Shown here piece after piece: positions 1-9,239 of a DNA stretch of 64,000 nt (the stretch's first letter is position 1; every line of letters starts with the position of its first letter). Origin of the DNA: Magnetovibrio sp. (GTDB lineage: Bacteria; Pseudomonadota; Alphaproteobacteria; Rhodospirillales; Casp-alpha2); assembly GCA_002690705.1 (NCBI GenBank), contig NZFO01000021.1, forward strand, positions 5,594 to 69,593, in the 5' to 3' direction. The translations under genes were made by a program, and so were the position numbers. The notes beneath the pieces were generated by a model that saw only the letters and a program-made list of their open reading frames with translations, was not told where the DNA came from and made no database searches.

Positions 1-2037
1 TTCGACCCGACTTAAATCAATAACTTCTAAAATGTGTCGGCATGCGGACTCTGCCATTTGCCGATCGTCCGACATATAACGAGTGACAAACTCCTTCATC
101 GCAGTGCCCACCTTTGTCCGATAAGCGGCATCATTAGCCAATCTTATTACTACCGCCCTATAATTTTCAAGATTTTCGGTGAAGGGGAGAAGGCATTCTC
201 CGTTCGTATCAGTAAATAACGCCTGTACATCCCGGCAGGTTGCAGCTTTTCCAGCTTTGCCCGTGTAAATTGGCCAAATATGTCCGGGCATACCTGTACC
301 AAGTGACTCACGCGTTATCATAGAGACGACTGGACACGCGGCCGCCATGGCCTCAAAAGCAGTTAAACCAGAGGCAAATGGGAAAGAGTCCACGAAAACG
401 TCGAGTACCTGTGCGTAAAGTTTGGTGTTCACCCAACCAATATAACGGCAGCGATCGCCGATGCCATTGCGCCGAAAGAGTTCAATTACTTGTGGGTTCT
501 CACTAGCCCCAGTCCACACAAAAACCGCGCCCTTAAGACTATTCAAAATAGACGCCAGCGCAGCGATATAATCCTCACTAATTAACTTTTCCTCTCGACC
601 AATGCAGCCAAGCAGAATAGATTTATCCTCAGCTAGAAGTTTTGCTCGTATAGCATGCGCCTCTCCTTTCAATTGCGGGTCAAATAAATTGCCCATTGAG
701 CGGTGCACTGCGCGCCAGGAACGACCGTCAATAAAGCGGTAATCGTCAAAAGACCCAAGCGCTAAATATCCATCAATTTCGGGCAAGTTCAGCGAATGGT
801 ATTTCATCGACCACCAGATCTGGACCGGTGCTATAGGCATAGCAAAGGCAAACGGCATTGTTAGAATAAGCGACACATAAACGAGAGCTGTAACACCGCG
901 ACTTTGAATGTCAGTGCGGATATCCATCAGGTCATCACACATGGGCGTATTCCCGCCGTGAGCAGCGTTTACATAAACGAACTCAACATTATATCCGCTT
1001 AGAGTTTGATCCAATTCAGCATTTTTTGGGCCGCAAATATAGATAACTACACGAATGGGTTGCGACGACAATTTATCAAGTCCGCGCAGGAACGATAAGA
1101 AGGCCTCTGTGTGCCCCATTATACGTGAATTCTGCAAAAGAAACCCGATCTTTGGTTTATCTTGCTTGAACGATGGGATTGCAAGAGCTGGAAGTTGGGT
1201 CCCAAAAACTTTGCCCGCGCTCCGCATATGAGGAGACCACCGGCTTACCGTATCTCGGAAATGCTCTGCATTATCCTTGGCCCGCGTGTAATTGCTATAA
1301 GCAGTCCATTCAAACTGAAGGGCCTTGTCGTACAGACAAAGCTGTGTACTGGCCAACAAGCCAGGTACAATTACGGCTTCAAACATCTGATCAAGCCAAT
1401 AGCTCGGCGCTGTGATAATAAAACCCAAAATGCGAGTCAACGTCATCAATTTGTTTACATTTTCAGGCCGCACTCTCAACGCGCCAGCGCGTTGAACTGC
1501 CTTTACAGTCGCTAACAGCGCGCCGTCAAACCAATGATGGTAGACAAAAAATTGGCCGAGATGCTCGATCTTTGGATCTATCCAATGTTTATACGGTGCT
1601 GCCATGAGTCGACGCACAAAACCGGCCAACGCTCCATCGAGTCCAATAGTGATTGACTGAAGCATAAGCAGATTAAAATGAAATTCTAGAAATTCACTCG
1701 GTCTAGAGAGATTTTTTCTTTTGCGCTTAATTAATTGCCTCTCTGCAATTTTAAACATTGCAATGTCTGGTAGGGGCTGATCAAGAATCTCCAAAAGCCT
1801 TGGAAGCGCAGGAGGTACATGGATAAGTTGATTGACTTCGGCAATCCCCATTATCCTCTGCGAAATAGCATTGGCGATTAAACTTGCGGCATTCCCAACC
1901 TCTGGCGCCGGCCCAATAGCTCGAACTATGCGGAGTGTGTGCTCGTCTAGAGCCTTCGCAGTTTTAGCCAGCGGCAGGTCATTGAGTAGGGTTTCAATGT
2001 CGCCGTGATGCTCGTCAGTATTCTCAAAATCACTCAT
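1..2037 (-). CDS. OGT/SPINDLY-like glycosyltransferase, 3' end beyond window edge
   Basis: The minus strand is open from an ATG at 2037 to the window edge: 679 codons without a stop, which I checked codon by codon. The protein lacks obvious TPRs at its N-terminus. Its second half looks like a GT-B glycosyltransferase of the O-GlcNAc transferase/SPINDLY type: an APVQIWW segment near residue 400, an IDGYLAL stretch, and late a DSFPFASGLTAFEAM segment followed by CPVVSM, the usual nucleotide-sugar binding signature of GT41-like proteins. It would transfer a sugar from a nucleotide donor to a protein or glycan in the cytoplasm. The start has no good Shine-Dalgarno match, so an internal start is possible. 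The gene is partial; the C-terminus lies left of the window. It fits the neighbouring glycan genes. Family confidence is moderate; that it is coding is near certain. Confidence 0.8.
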   Translation of the reverse strand, partial: MSDFENTDEHHGDIETLLNDLPLAKTAKALDEHTLRIVRAIGPAPEVGNAASLIANAISQRIMGIAEVNQLIHVPPALPRLLEILDQPLPDIAMFKIAERQLIKRKRKNLSRPSEFLEFHFNLLMLQSITIGLDGALAGFVRRLMAAPYKHWIDPKIEHLGQFFVYHHWFDGALLATVKAVQRAGALRVRPENVNKLMTLTRILGFIITAPSYWLDQMFEAVIVPGLLASTQLCLYDKALQFEWTAYSNYTRAKDNAEHFRDTVSRWSPHMRSAGKVFGTQLPALAIPSFKQDKPKIGFLLQNSRIMGHTEAFLSFLRGLDKLSSQPIRVVIYICGPKNAELDQTLSGYNVEFVYVNAAHGGNTPMCDDLMDIRTDIQSRGVTALVYVSLILTMPFAFAMPIAPVQIWWSMKYHSLNLPEIDGYLALGSFDDYRFIDGRSWRAVHRSMGNLFDPQLKGEAHAIRAKLLAEDKSILLGCIGREEKLISEDYIAALASILNSLKGAVFVWTGASENPQVIELFRRNGIGDRCRYIGWVNTKLYAQVLDVFVDSFPFASGLTAFEAMAAACPVVSMITRESLGTGMPGHIWPIYTGKAGKAATCRDVQALFTDTNGECLLPFTENLENYRAVVIRLANDAAYRTKVGTAMKEFVTRYMSDDRQMAESACRHILEVIDLSRVE

Positions 2038-2589
2038 GTGTGTAAAAGTAGCAGGACTAGTAGCAGGCTGGACTATTACTTAAAAATCCTGATTAAATTA
2101 CAACCTCTTTATTTGAATTCCATAATTAAGACCGTAGTCGATGTTGCAATGTATAATTAATTAAACACTGACAACAGCAGTTTTCATATGAAAGTAAGGA
2201 GATAAAAATACTGCGACACCACGCATTACCATTAATAGGTCTCAAAAATTTTAGATATTTCTGCTCGGCGCAATAGTTAATAGAGTGCAAAGCGGATACA
2301 GTCTCATGCTTTTTTATTCAATTATTTATCACCTAAAATTCATGGCAAAAATCTTACTAATTACGCCAGATTATTTGTTTCAATGAGAGAAAAGCTGATA
2401 GCACCAGCGTTTCGACCCAGGTCATCGTATACACTAAATCGGAGTTTCTATTTGAAATTTATTTACATTAACCAGTCTACTTTGCGCATTTGATGTTGTT
2501 GTAATCAAAAAGCGACTAAATAGTATGAGGTAAATATCAATCTTAACGTTTACCCAGCCATATTTATAGCTAAATCGCGAAGTCACACA
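2038..2589. other. AT-rich intergenic region between divergent genes
   Basis: About 550 bases without a supported gene. Stops are frequent in all frames and the composition is AT-rich. It must hold the promoters for the glycosyltransferase on the left (minus strand) and the membrane protein on the right (plus strand), but I could not identify a convincing -35/-10 pair. Confidence 0.6.
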
Positions 2590-3147
2590 ATGCCCTATCT
2601 TTATCAACGGGGACCTAGGTACGGAGTAAACACATTGAACAGCTCAAAATTTAAATATCATTTCCTCAGATACAATCGTTACTTTTCTCTCAAACCTAGC
2701 CCTCTTCTAATAGGGATATCCCTCTACTTTGTGAAAGATTTTTTCATTGTGCTCGTGATCGGAGCTTCGGCGTTTAAAGCTAGGGGTGCTTCTGACGAAA
2801 TCACAAATTTAATTGACCTTGCCAGCCCAAAGATGGTGTTTGCCAGCATTCCAATCCTAATTTTGGCTTATGCGTGGATCCATCGTAATCCAGAGGCTGG
2901 TAACTTTGTTCGTTGGATATGGCAAAGAGGTCAATATTTCATTTTGGCCGCAGCGATTATAAACTCCACTCTTATTCTCTCCAGTTCCTGGCCGACAAAT
3001 AGCATCAGCCTTACAACTTTACTGACGGTTCTCAGTTTAAACATTGTTGCGATTTGTTACGTCTTTCGGTCCGAGGAAGTTTGCGACACTTTCGCAGATT
3101 TTCCGGAAAATAATGAGAGTAAAAAGACCGAGCCCGAGATACTTTAA
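2590..3147 (+). CDS. Small integral membrane protein, DUF2919 (YfeZ)-like
   Basis: 185 residues with about four hydrophobic segments (roughly residues 38-58, 83-97, 115-132 and 140-158) and a charged C-terminal tail. The pattern of an N-terminal Y-x-R-Y-x-x-x-LKPSP motif, a first helix containing KDFF, then a V-I-G-A-S motif, resembles the DUF2919 family (E. coli YfeZ), whose function is unknown. This assignment is from memory of the family pattern and is tentative. The ATG at 2590 has no strong Shine-Dalgarno; a TTG at 2635 is the alternative start, although the family motif around residues 27-35 would be retained either way. It stands alone between AT-rich gaps next to glycan genes. Confidence 0.6.
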   Translation: MPYLYQRGPRYGVNTLNSSKFKYHFLRYNRYFSLKPSPLLIGISLYFVKDFFIVLVIGASAFKARGASDEITNLIDLASPKMVFASIPILILAYAWIHRNPEAGNFVRWIWQRGQYFILAAAIINSTLILSSSWPTNSISLTTLLTVLSLNIVAICYVFRSEEVCDTFADFPENNESKKTEPEIL

Positions 3148-3544
3148 TGTGGAAATCGAGAGAAGATGACCCTCGTGGCGCATCCACTAAATGTTTCAAC
3201 CATTCGCAGGTTGGCTTTGGATGTAAAGCACCGAGCTAAAAACGCTAGATCAGGACAATTATATGATATGGATATTACTCTTTTCTGGTTTTATTTCCTT
3301 CGTTCCCAACAATAGCCGTGGCGGAAAAGAGGGTTTGCCCGCAATGCAAAAAATCTATCGAGTGCTTATCAGACTTCATGACTGAATTCGGATGTTATCA
3401 GGGTCAAAAGGCGACGGTGACGCTCCGGGCGTATAAAATTGATTTTCAAATAGGTTTTGGGTTTCCACGACTACTAATATCTCAAGTGCTCAAATCGAAT
3501 TGCCAGCTTGAAATTAAGCCAACGATAATTTAGGAAATTTAATC
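3148..3544. other. Gap with a doubtful 71-codon ORF
   Basis: About 400 bases between the membrane protein and the methyltransferase. The only ORF is 3318-3533 (GTG start, 71 codons) with a CPQC pair near its N-terminus. It has no Shine-Dalgarno, no recognisable family and an odd composition downstream of the cysteines. It may be a gene remnant; I do not call it as a gene. Confidence 0.4.
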
Positions 3545-4213
3545 ATGGTGATTTATTCTCGTGATAATCCAAGCTCCCGATATTGTGAACTCATAGGGTA
3601 TTATCAAGAAATGCACGCTAAGGGTGTTATCTCACAAAATATACCTGTAGAGAAAACTTTTGATGGCCTGAGTATTTTAAAGCATGTTGTCCACATCCAA
3701 CGCATAATAAATATTCTAGGAAGCCAAACTATTCTCGATTACGGTGCTGGGAAGGGAAAGCAATATGAGCCTTCGGATATTGAAACTGGTGATGGGCGGA
3801 TATTTCCAGACATTCAAACATTTTGGAATGTAGTATCAATCACCTGTTTTGATCCGGCATACAAACCCTTTAATGATGTACCTCAATGTGTGTTTGATGG
3901 GGTGGTTACAACAGATGTTCTTGAGCACTGCCCTCGGGATGATATCCCATGGATCGTTGATGAAATTTTCCGGTATGCAACCGACTTTGTGTATATAAGT
4001 GTTGCCTGTTATCCCGCAACGAAAACGCTGCCTAATGGTGAAAACGCGCACTGTACGTTGGAACCGCCTGAATGGTGGGATAGTATTTTTAAAAAGTGTG
4101 TAAGAAAAACGCCAGGCCTCCGTTACTATACAGCATACGATGTTTCCAAAAAACAATTAGATGGCACCAATGAGATCACCACCATTATGGGACATGGACG
4201 TTGGGATAAATAA
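3545..4213 (+). CDS. SAM-dependent methyltransferase-like protein
   Basis: 222 residues. A class I methyltransferase motif I (ILDYGAGKGKQ, about residues 60-70) is followed by an acidic FDPAY turn (motif II) and by TTDVLEHCP (about residues 122-130), the post-motif typical of methyltransferases of the UbiG/Methyltransf_23 type. The substrate is not evident; neighbours (two glycosyltransferases, a sulfotransferase) suggest a glycan or lipid-linked sugar. The C-terminal half is rich in aromatic residues and shows no extra domain. The start ATG has only a weak upstream match (TAGGAAATTTAATC). The following glycosyltransferase begins 74 bases after its stop, so the two may be cotranscribed. Confidence 0.75.
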   Translation: MVIYSRDNPSSRYCELIGYYQEMHAKGVISQNIPVEKTFDGLSILKHVVHIQRIINILGSQTILDYGAGKGKQYEPSDIETGDGRIFPDIQTFWNVVSITCFDPAYKPFNDVPQCVFDGVVTTDVLEHCPRDDIPWIVDEIFRYATDFVYISVACYPATKTLPNGENAHCTLEPPEWWDSIFKKCVRKTPGLRYYTAYDVSKKQLDGTNEITTIMGHGRWDK

Positions 4214-4287
4214 GATTGACTGTTTGCGGATTCACCCAGAATTCTCAGTAAAATAGAACCCCATTTCTTCAGTTGGAGAAGCTCAGC

Positions 4288-4974
4288 ATGATCCGAGTTT
4301 TTATAGGTTTTGATCCTCGTGAGACGATCGCTTTCCACGTCCTCGCTCATTCAATCCAAGCTCGTGCATCAGAGCCTGTCACTATTGCGCCACTTATGCT
4401 ATCGCAACTTAAATCCTTAATGATCCGTGAGCGAAATGCGCTCCAATCCAGCGACTTTTCGTTTTCACGTTTCCTAACTCCATATCTTTGTGGGTTTGAG
4501 GGATGGGCGATATTTATGGACTGCGATATGCTCGTTCTTAAGGATTTAGCCGAATTATGGGCTTTACGGGAGGATAAGTACGCTGTGATGTGCGTGAAAC
4601 ACAATCACGTACCAAAAGAAGAATCGAAATTTTTAGGCGCACCGCAGACCAAATACGAAAAAAAAAATTGGTCCAGTGTTATGATGTTCAACTGTTCAAA
4701 ATGCACCGCGCTCTCAGTTAATTATGTAAATAAAGCGAGTGGACTTGATCTACATCGGTTCAAATGGTTAAAAAATGACGATCTCATTGGTGAGATTCCC
4801 CATTCTTGGAATCAATTAGTTGGCTACGATGAAGTTATACCTTCAGATCAAATCGCCAACCTCCACTTTACTATCGGCGGTCCTTATTTTGATGAATATC
4901 GCAATACCGAATACGCGGAAGAATGGTTTCGTGAGAAGCAGGCAATGCTTCGCTGTGACCAGTTAAAGAAGTGA
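4288..4974 (+). CDS. DxD-containing glycosyltransferase (GT8-like)
   Basis: 228 residues from the ATG at 4288, which has GGAGA nine bases upstream; a TTG at 4273 would add five residues but has no ribosome site. The protein starts with IRVFIGFDPRE, the first beta strand of a GT-A fold, and carries a DCD metal/nucleotide-sugar motif after AIFMDCDMLV (about residues 76-82). A late H-S-W-N-Q and an I-A-N-L-H-F motif resemble family 8 glycosyltransferases. It probably transfers a hexose in the cytoplasm during surface glycan assembly. It converges on the TPR/GT9-like gene, with only 32 bases between the two stops. The donor and acceptor cannot be told from sequence. Confidence 0.75.
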   Translation: MIRVFIGFDPRETIAFHVLAHSIQARASEPVTIAPLMLSQLKSLMIRERNALQSSDFSFSRFLTPYLCGFEGWAIFMDCDMLVLKDLAELWALREDKYAVMCVKHNHVPKEESKFLGAPQTKYEKKNWSSVMMFNCSKCTALSVNYVNKASGLDLHRFKWLKNDDLIGEIPHSWNQLVGYDEVIPSDQIANLHFTIGGPYFDEYRNTEYAEEWFREKQAMLRCDQLKK

Positions 4975-5006
4975 TAGAGCAGAACCGTTATCACAATCAT
5001 TAATTT

Positions 5007-6608
5007 TCAACTGCGGAATATCGCAAATTCACTTAATGCGTCAGCAACAGCGGCAATCGGCTCTGTCCAATTTTGTGCCGTGTGCTGCCTAAATAGGCGT
5101 ACGGATGAGTACCAAGGCGAGTCCTCCCGGTTCATAAGCCAGCGGGTACTCGGGATTTTCTGCAAAAAACACCATGCTGGGATACCCAATGCCCCTGCGA
5201 CGTGAACCGTCGTATTAGAAACCGATATTATTAAATCCATGGCTGCTACCTGTGCGGCGTGCCCGTCAACGTCAGTCATCGGATCAATCTCAGGGTCTTT
5301 GATCATCTCAAAGCCATACTTTCTTGAACATTCAATTTCCTCGACTTGAGTTTTCCCATACTGCAAATTCACAAACTGGATTCCAGCCACATTGAACAAT
5401 AATTTGAGAGATTGCAGTGGGATAGATTTTAAATCACCTGTATCAGGGTTAAAGCTTCGCCATGATAATCCGACAAGCAAATCATTTGATCCGGCAAGAT
5501 ATTTTGCTCGAAGTTTACTCGTCCTTTCTTGGTCCGCCACTAAATACGCTTGCCCTCCTCGAAAATGAGACTCATTTGCGCGGAACTCCTTACCAAAATT
5601 TGTGATTGGACACTGCAATTCACAGTTAACAATATCTGGGTCAGAAATTGCAGGTATTAATTGAGGATAGACCATTAGCTTTGGAAAAGATCTTTTAAAA
5701 ATTGGAACGAGTCGCTCGTCACACTCACATGTAAGAATAGCCCCCTTTTCGACTAAATCGGGAATCATACATGCATATAAAATTTGATCGCCCAGCCCTT
5801 GTTCAAACCAAATCAGCAGTTTGCGCCCGTCCAATGGTTCTCCATTCCACCAAGGCTGGGGAAAAGGCCGTATTTCTTCTGGCTTCCATTGCCATCGAGC
5901 AGCATAGGCTTCCCACCCATCCTGCCATCTCCCCATTAAAAAATACAATATTGATGCATTGACCGTAATATTTGGATCATCAGGAGCCATCTCCTTGATC
6001 CTAGACAACTCAGACTCGGCTGCATCAAACCGGCCTAACGACACGAGACAATTATAAATATTATTTCGAACATCAACGGAATCCTGACCATTTACCAAGA
6101 GCATTTGGAAAATTTCCAAACCTTCTTGATACCTGTGAGTTGCGCACAGGACTGTGCCCAAATTCAAATAGCCAGCTTTTTCTTGTGGTGCGAGAGATAT
6201 TACCTCCCGAAAAACTGACTCCGCCTCGGGGTATCGGCGTTGTTCACTTAACGTATTTCCTAAGTTCATTAGGGTATCAAAATGATTTGGTCGCAACTCT
6301 AGACTCCGTCTGTAGGTCTTTATTGCTTCGTCAAGCCTGCCAATTGCTCTCAACGCATTTCCTTGGTTATTCCTAAGCCCCCCATCTTTAGGGCTTAATT
6401 TGACTGCCTTTGAGAAAAATTTTACGGCATCGTTCAATTCACCAGATTGCTGAGAGATTATTCCGCGCAAACTCCACGCATCGCCTACTTTAGGTGCAAG
6501 CTTGGTTAATTTCCTTGCGCTTGTCAGAGCTAATTTCAGATTTCCTGCTCCCAATTCCGCCAAGGCCATCTCAAAAAATTTTTGGGCATCCCGATTATTT
6601 TTTTTCAT
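5007..6608 (-). CDS. TPR protein with GT9 (heptosyltransferase)-like C-terminal domain
   Basis: 533 residues. Residues 1-230 are a run of tetratricopeptide repeats (helical pairs with the usual A-W-x-x-x-G and P-x-x-A spacing, at least six units). After a WxxGWxxYxxRW linker the C-terminal half contains LIWFEQGLGDQILYA and, near the end, VSNTTVHVAGALGIPAW, the two marks of ADP-heptose:LPS heptosyltransferase-type (GT9) GT-B folds. Such TPR-GT fusions are common in marine proteobacteria, with poorly known substrates. Its ATG overlaps the stop of the upstream sulfotransferase by one base (TAATG), so the two genes are translationally coupled and probably act on the same acceptor. Confidence 0.8.
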   Translation of the reverse strand: MKKNNRDAQKFFEMALAELGAGNLKLALTSARKLTKLAPKVGDAWSLRGIISQQSGELNDAVKFFSKAVKLSPKDGGLRNNQGNALRAIGRLDEAIKTYRRSLELRPNHFDTLMNLGNTLSEQRRYPEAESVFREVISLAPQEKAGYLNLGTVLCATHRYQEGLEIFQMLLVNGQDSVDVRNNIYNCLVSLGRFDAAESELSRIKEMAPDDPNITVNASILYFLMGRWQDGWEAYAARWQWKPEEIRPFPQPWWNGEPLDGRKLLIWFEQGLGDQILYACMIPDLVEKGAILTCECDERLVPIFKRSFPKLMVYPQLIPAISDPDIVNCELQCPITNFGKEFRANESHFRGGQAYLVADQERTSKLRAKYLAGSNDLLVGLSWRSFNPDTGDLKSIPLQSLKLLFNVAGIQFVNLQYGKTQVEEIECSRKYGFEMIKDPEIDPMTDVDGHAAQVAAMDLIISVSNTTVHVAGALGIPAWCFLQKIPSTRWLMNREDSPWYSSVRLFRQHTAQNWTEPIAAVADALSEFAIFRS

Positions 6609-8002
6609 TATCCAAGACCATCGTCCGCTAATAGCCCCAGCGCTTCGCGTAACGGAACTAAGTGTTTTTCAAAATTGAGCCAGCGATCCACTGAGCGGGA
6701 ATGTATCGGCTCACGAACCTGAACCGAACTGGCAGTTGCGACTTGACGTTTGGTTCGGTAAAATTTCAAACACTCATCCTGCCACTGAAGTCCACAAAAT
6801 TGTAAAATTCTCCGAGCCTCACCCTCCAGGTCTTTAACAGTCATTTCATAATTTAAATCTAAAATCCGTCCCGGCATAACCCGATGCCAATGAGCCATCA
6901 GACGATTATAAATATTAAAATATCCCCCTAACTCTCTTAAATCGTAAGCGAATTCCTGACCATATGGGAAATGCAGCGCAAAACACGATAGACATGTATC
7001 TATTGGAGATCTCTTACAGTGAATAATCCTTACATTTGGTAAGGCCACACCAACAACACCTAAAAAATAAAAATTTCGAGGCATCTTATCTGTGATATGC
7101 TTTGTTTTATTTTTTACTTTATTGAGTCGTGACACATATGATTCCCCAATTGCTGCGTATTCAGTGGCCCATTTTGACGCCGCCGCTTTTGGAAACTGAG
7201 GGATCATTTCCGCAATAGTATTTTGAAGGTCATTGCGCTCTCCACCACCATGGACATCAGGATGACTAGAAAGTATTTGCTCAATTAGGGTTGTTCCCGA
7301 TCGAGGCATACCAACGATTAAAATTGGTGTTGAAGAACAATTACCAGCGCCCATCCGTTCTGCAAAAAATTTTTGATTAAAGGTTTCGATGATTTTTGAG
7401 GCAAACTGGTGCTCAGCTGGCAAGTCAAAGTGCACATTTTTCCGCGCAATTTGATTGGCCATCCTTAAACTATCAAATGCTGCGTCATAATTACCAATAT
7501 CCTCAAGTGCTTTTCCCAGGGCATAATGTGCATGCATCTGCCCATCGGATTTTAAAGAGAGATCACCAGCAAGCTTGTGCAACGAGGTAATATCTGGATC
7601 ATCCTTTTCAAATCGTTTTGTTCGAGAAAAATCATGCCATATTTCAGCATCAGTCGGCGAGAGTTGAAGAGCCCTGCGATAATAACGTGACGCCTCGCCC
7701 GATGCTCCCGTCTGATTGAGAAGAGTTGCTAAATTGACAAGTATCGGAACAGAATTAGGCTCTATGGCCAATGCTTCAAAAAAGGCATATTTTGCAGCGT
7801 CAGCATCTTCCATTTGTAAACATGCTGCACCCAGGTTAGCCCAGGCTGATAAATTTTTGGGATCAGACCTAACAATCTTCTCGTAAAGTTGGCGAGCTCT
7901 TATAAAGGCCCCATCAAGTAACGCTTTTTCAGCATTTGCGAGTGCTAGCTTTAATTGTGCCTTACGGCCTTTGGAAGATTTACTACGAGTTTTTCTATTC
8001 AT
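6608..8002 (-). CDS. TPR-containing sulfotransferase
   Basis: 464 residues. About 190 N-terminal residues form TPR units (for example AWANLGAACLQM and PILVNLATLLNQTG). The C-terminal half is a PAPS-dependent sulfotransferase: the 5'-phosphosulfate loop is in GMPRSGTTLIEQIL (about residues 231-244) and the 3'-phosphate site in HCKRSPIDTC. It moves sulfate from PAPS to a hydroxyl of a carbohydrate, protein or small molecule. The start ATG at 8002 has no clear Shine-Dalgarno. The upstream porin ends in its own terminator, so this gene should have its own weak promoter or depend on readthrough. It is coupled to the downstream TPR/GT9-like gene. Confidence 0.87.
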   Translation of the reverse strand: MNRKTRSKSSKGRKAQLKLALANAEKALLDGAFIRARQLYEKIVRSDPKNLSAWANLGAACLQMEDADAAKYAFFEALAIEPNSVPILVNLATLLNQTGASGEASRYYRRALQLSPTDAEIWHDFSRTKRFEKDDPDITSLHKLAGDLSLKSDGQMHAHYALGKALEDIGNYDAAFDSLRMANQIARKNVHFDLPAEHQFASKIIETFNQKFFAERMGAGNCSSTPILIVGMPRSGTTLIEQILSSHPDVHGGGERNDLQNTIAEMIPQFPKAAASKWATEYAAIGESYVSRLNKVKNKTKHITDKMPRNFYFLGVVGVALPNVRIIHCKRSPIDTCLSCFALHFPYGQEFAYDLRELGGYFNIYNRLMAHWHRVMPGRILDLNYEMTVKDLEGEARRILQFCGLQWQDECLKFYRTKRQVATASSVQVREPIHSRSVDRWLNFEKHLVPLREALGLLADDGLG

Positions 8003-8009
8003 AGGAGTT

Positions 8010-8044
8010 AAATAAAGGAAAACCGGGGCCCTTGCGAGCCCCGG
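8010..8044 (-). terminator. Rho-independent terminator of the porin gene
   Basis: A perfect 7-bp GC stem (CCGGGGC at 8023-8029 with GCCCCGG at 8038-8044, 8-base loop) is followed on the minus strand by TTTTCCTTTATTT. It lies 47 bases past the porin stop and just upstream of the sulfotransferase start. Confidence 0.85.
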
Positions 8045-8090
8045 CTAACCCAATTGACCGACGGAATATCCGTCAAAATGTGACCGCTCC

Positions 8091-9239
8091 TTAGAAGGTG
8101 AGCTTCGTTTGAAGCATGACGGTATCAATGTCGTTATAATCGACGCTAGCAGCGTCGGTTAGCTCGTGTTTACCGTAAAGTAATCCAAGAGTAGAACCGA
8201 TACTGTCCAACTTCTGGGAAACACCAACGTAGGTTGTCTCCATTTCCCGCCCGGCAACAGCAATGTCTTCAGCATCGTAACGCTCGACAAATAAATTAGT
8301 CGCTCCTAAACTCGACATTTTAGCGGAGTAACCGAGGCCGTACCAGACTGTTTTCGGAGCCGTACCCGAGTTTTCAGCCCGTCCAGAGCCGTAACCAACA
8401 CGAGCATTAAGACCACTCTCGTGTTTTACCGCACCCGACATACTGTACTGGCTCTCGATGGCACCGGCTGTGCCTTCTGAGGTAGCACCAGCTCTGTTAA
8501 CGTATGATGCAGCCGCTTTAACTGTAAGACCAGCCACTTTACCACCATAGCGAAGAGCTACGTCCGTGACACCATTATCCAACAACGACGTCGCAAGCGC
8601 GAAGCCACCGATCTTCGGCGAGTCATAACGAACTACGTCGTCGCGGCTCATACCATCAAAAGTGGAGGTCTGAGAAGCAGCTGTAATGCCCGAAAATGCA
8701 CCGCCCGTTCCGGTGGTGAACTCAATAGTGCTGAGCATCGTGTTGCCACCAAGCACCAAATCCCCTGCACCATTAAGGCCAACTTCTGAAGTTCCATTAG
8801 ATGCTGTATTAGCGCGTCCAATGGTTAACTTACCCATGGACTTGTGGGAGAAGGTCATATGGTGGTGACGGATACCAAAGGCTGTTGTGTTGCCATGGAC
8901 CTCATCACCAACGCCACTTCCCGTAAAGTCAAAGGAATCGTTGGACTGTCCTACGTCGTGCTCGAGCAAGCCACCGACTTTGACTGACTCGGTTAACTGG
9001 CCCGAGACTATATAACGGACACGGGTACCCGTGCTACGACCATCGATGTTGAACAGCTGCGTGCGCTCACCATCGTCGGCGTGCAGCAAACTGCGAACAA
9101 TTTGGCCGCCCATCGTCAGGTTGACTTTCGAATTCTGATTCTTAAAGCCTGCTTCGGCAGAACCAGATGCCACCGGGGCTGCAAGCGCAAATAAAGCGCC
9201 GACCGCTACGGAGGTCTTTAAGGTAGTTTTCATATCCAC
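8091..9239 (-). CDS. Outer-membrane porin
   Basis: 382 residues with an N-terminal signal peptide (MDMKTTLKTSVAVGALFALA, cleavage near A-S-G-S-A-E-A), no internal hydrophobic helices, many alternating beta-strand segments, and a C-terminal phenylalanine in LQTKLTF, as needed for BAM-dependent insertion. Length and composition fit the alphaproteobacterial trimeric general porin (Porin_4) family, which forms passive channels for small hydrophilic solutes. The GTG at 9239 is chosen because AAGGAG lies eight bases upstream; the in-frame ATG two codons later is 14 bases away. It is monocistronic, with a long AT-rich leader upstream and a strong terminator downstream, as expected of a highly expressed porin. 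Confidence 0.92.
   Translation of the reverse strand: MDMKTTLKTSVAVGALFALAAPVASGSAEAGFKNQNSKVNLTMGGQIVRSLLHADDGERTQLFNIDGRSTGTRVRYIVSGQLTESVKVGGLLEHDVGQSNDSFDFTGSGVGDEVHGNTTAFGIRHHHMTFSHKSMGKLTIGRANTASNGTSEVGLNGAGDLVLGGNTMLSTIEFTTGTGGAFSGITAASQTSTFDGMSRDDVVRYDSPKIGGFALATSLLDNGVTDVALRYGGKVAGLTVKAAASYVNRAGATSEGTAGAIESQYSMSGAVKHESGLNARVGYGSGRAENSGTAPKTVWYGLGYSAKMSSLGATNLFVERYDAEDIAVAGREMETTYVGVSQKLDSIGSTLGLLYGKHELTDAASVDYNDIDTVMLQTKLTF

Noticed and set aside
1162-1515. 117-codon plus-strand ORF
   Set aside because: Lies wholly opposite the large glycosyltransferase gene on the minus strand and has no protein-like pattern.
3318-3533. 71-codon plus-strand ORF with a CPQC pair
   Set aside because: GTG start without a ribosome site and no family resemblance beyond the cysteine pair; kept only as a doubtful remnant.
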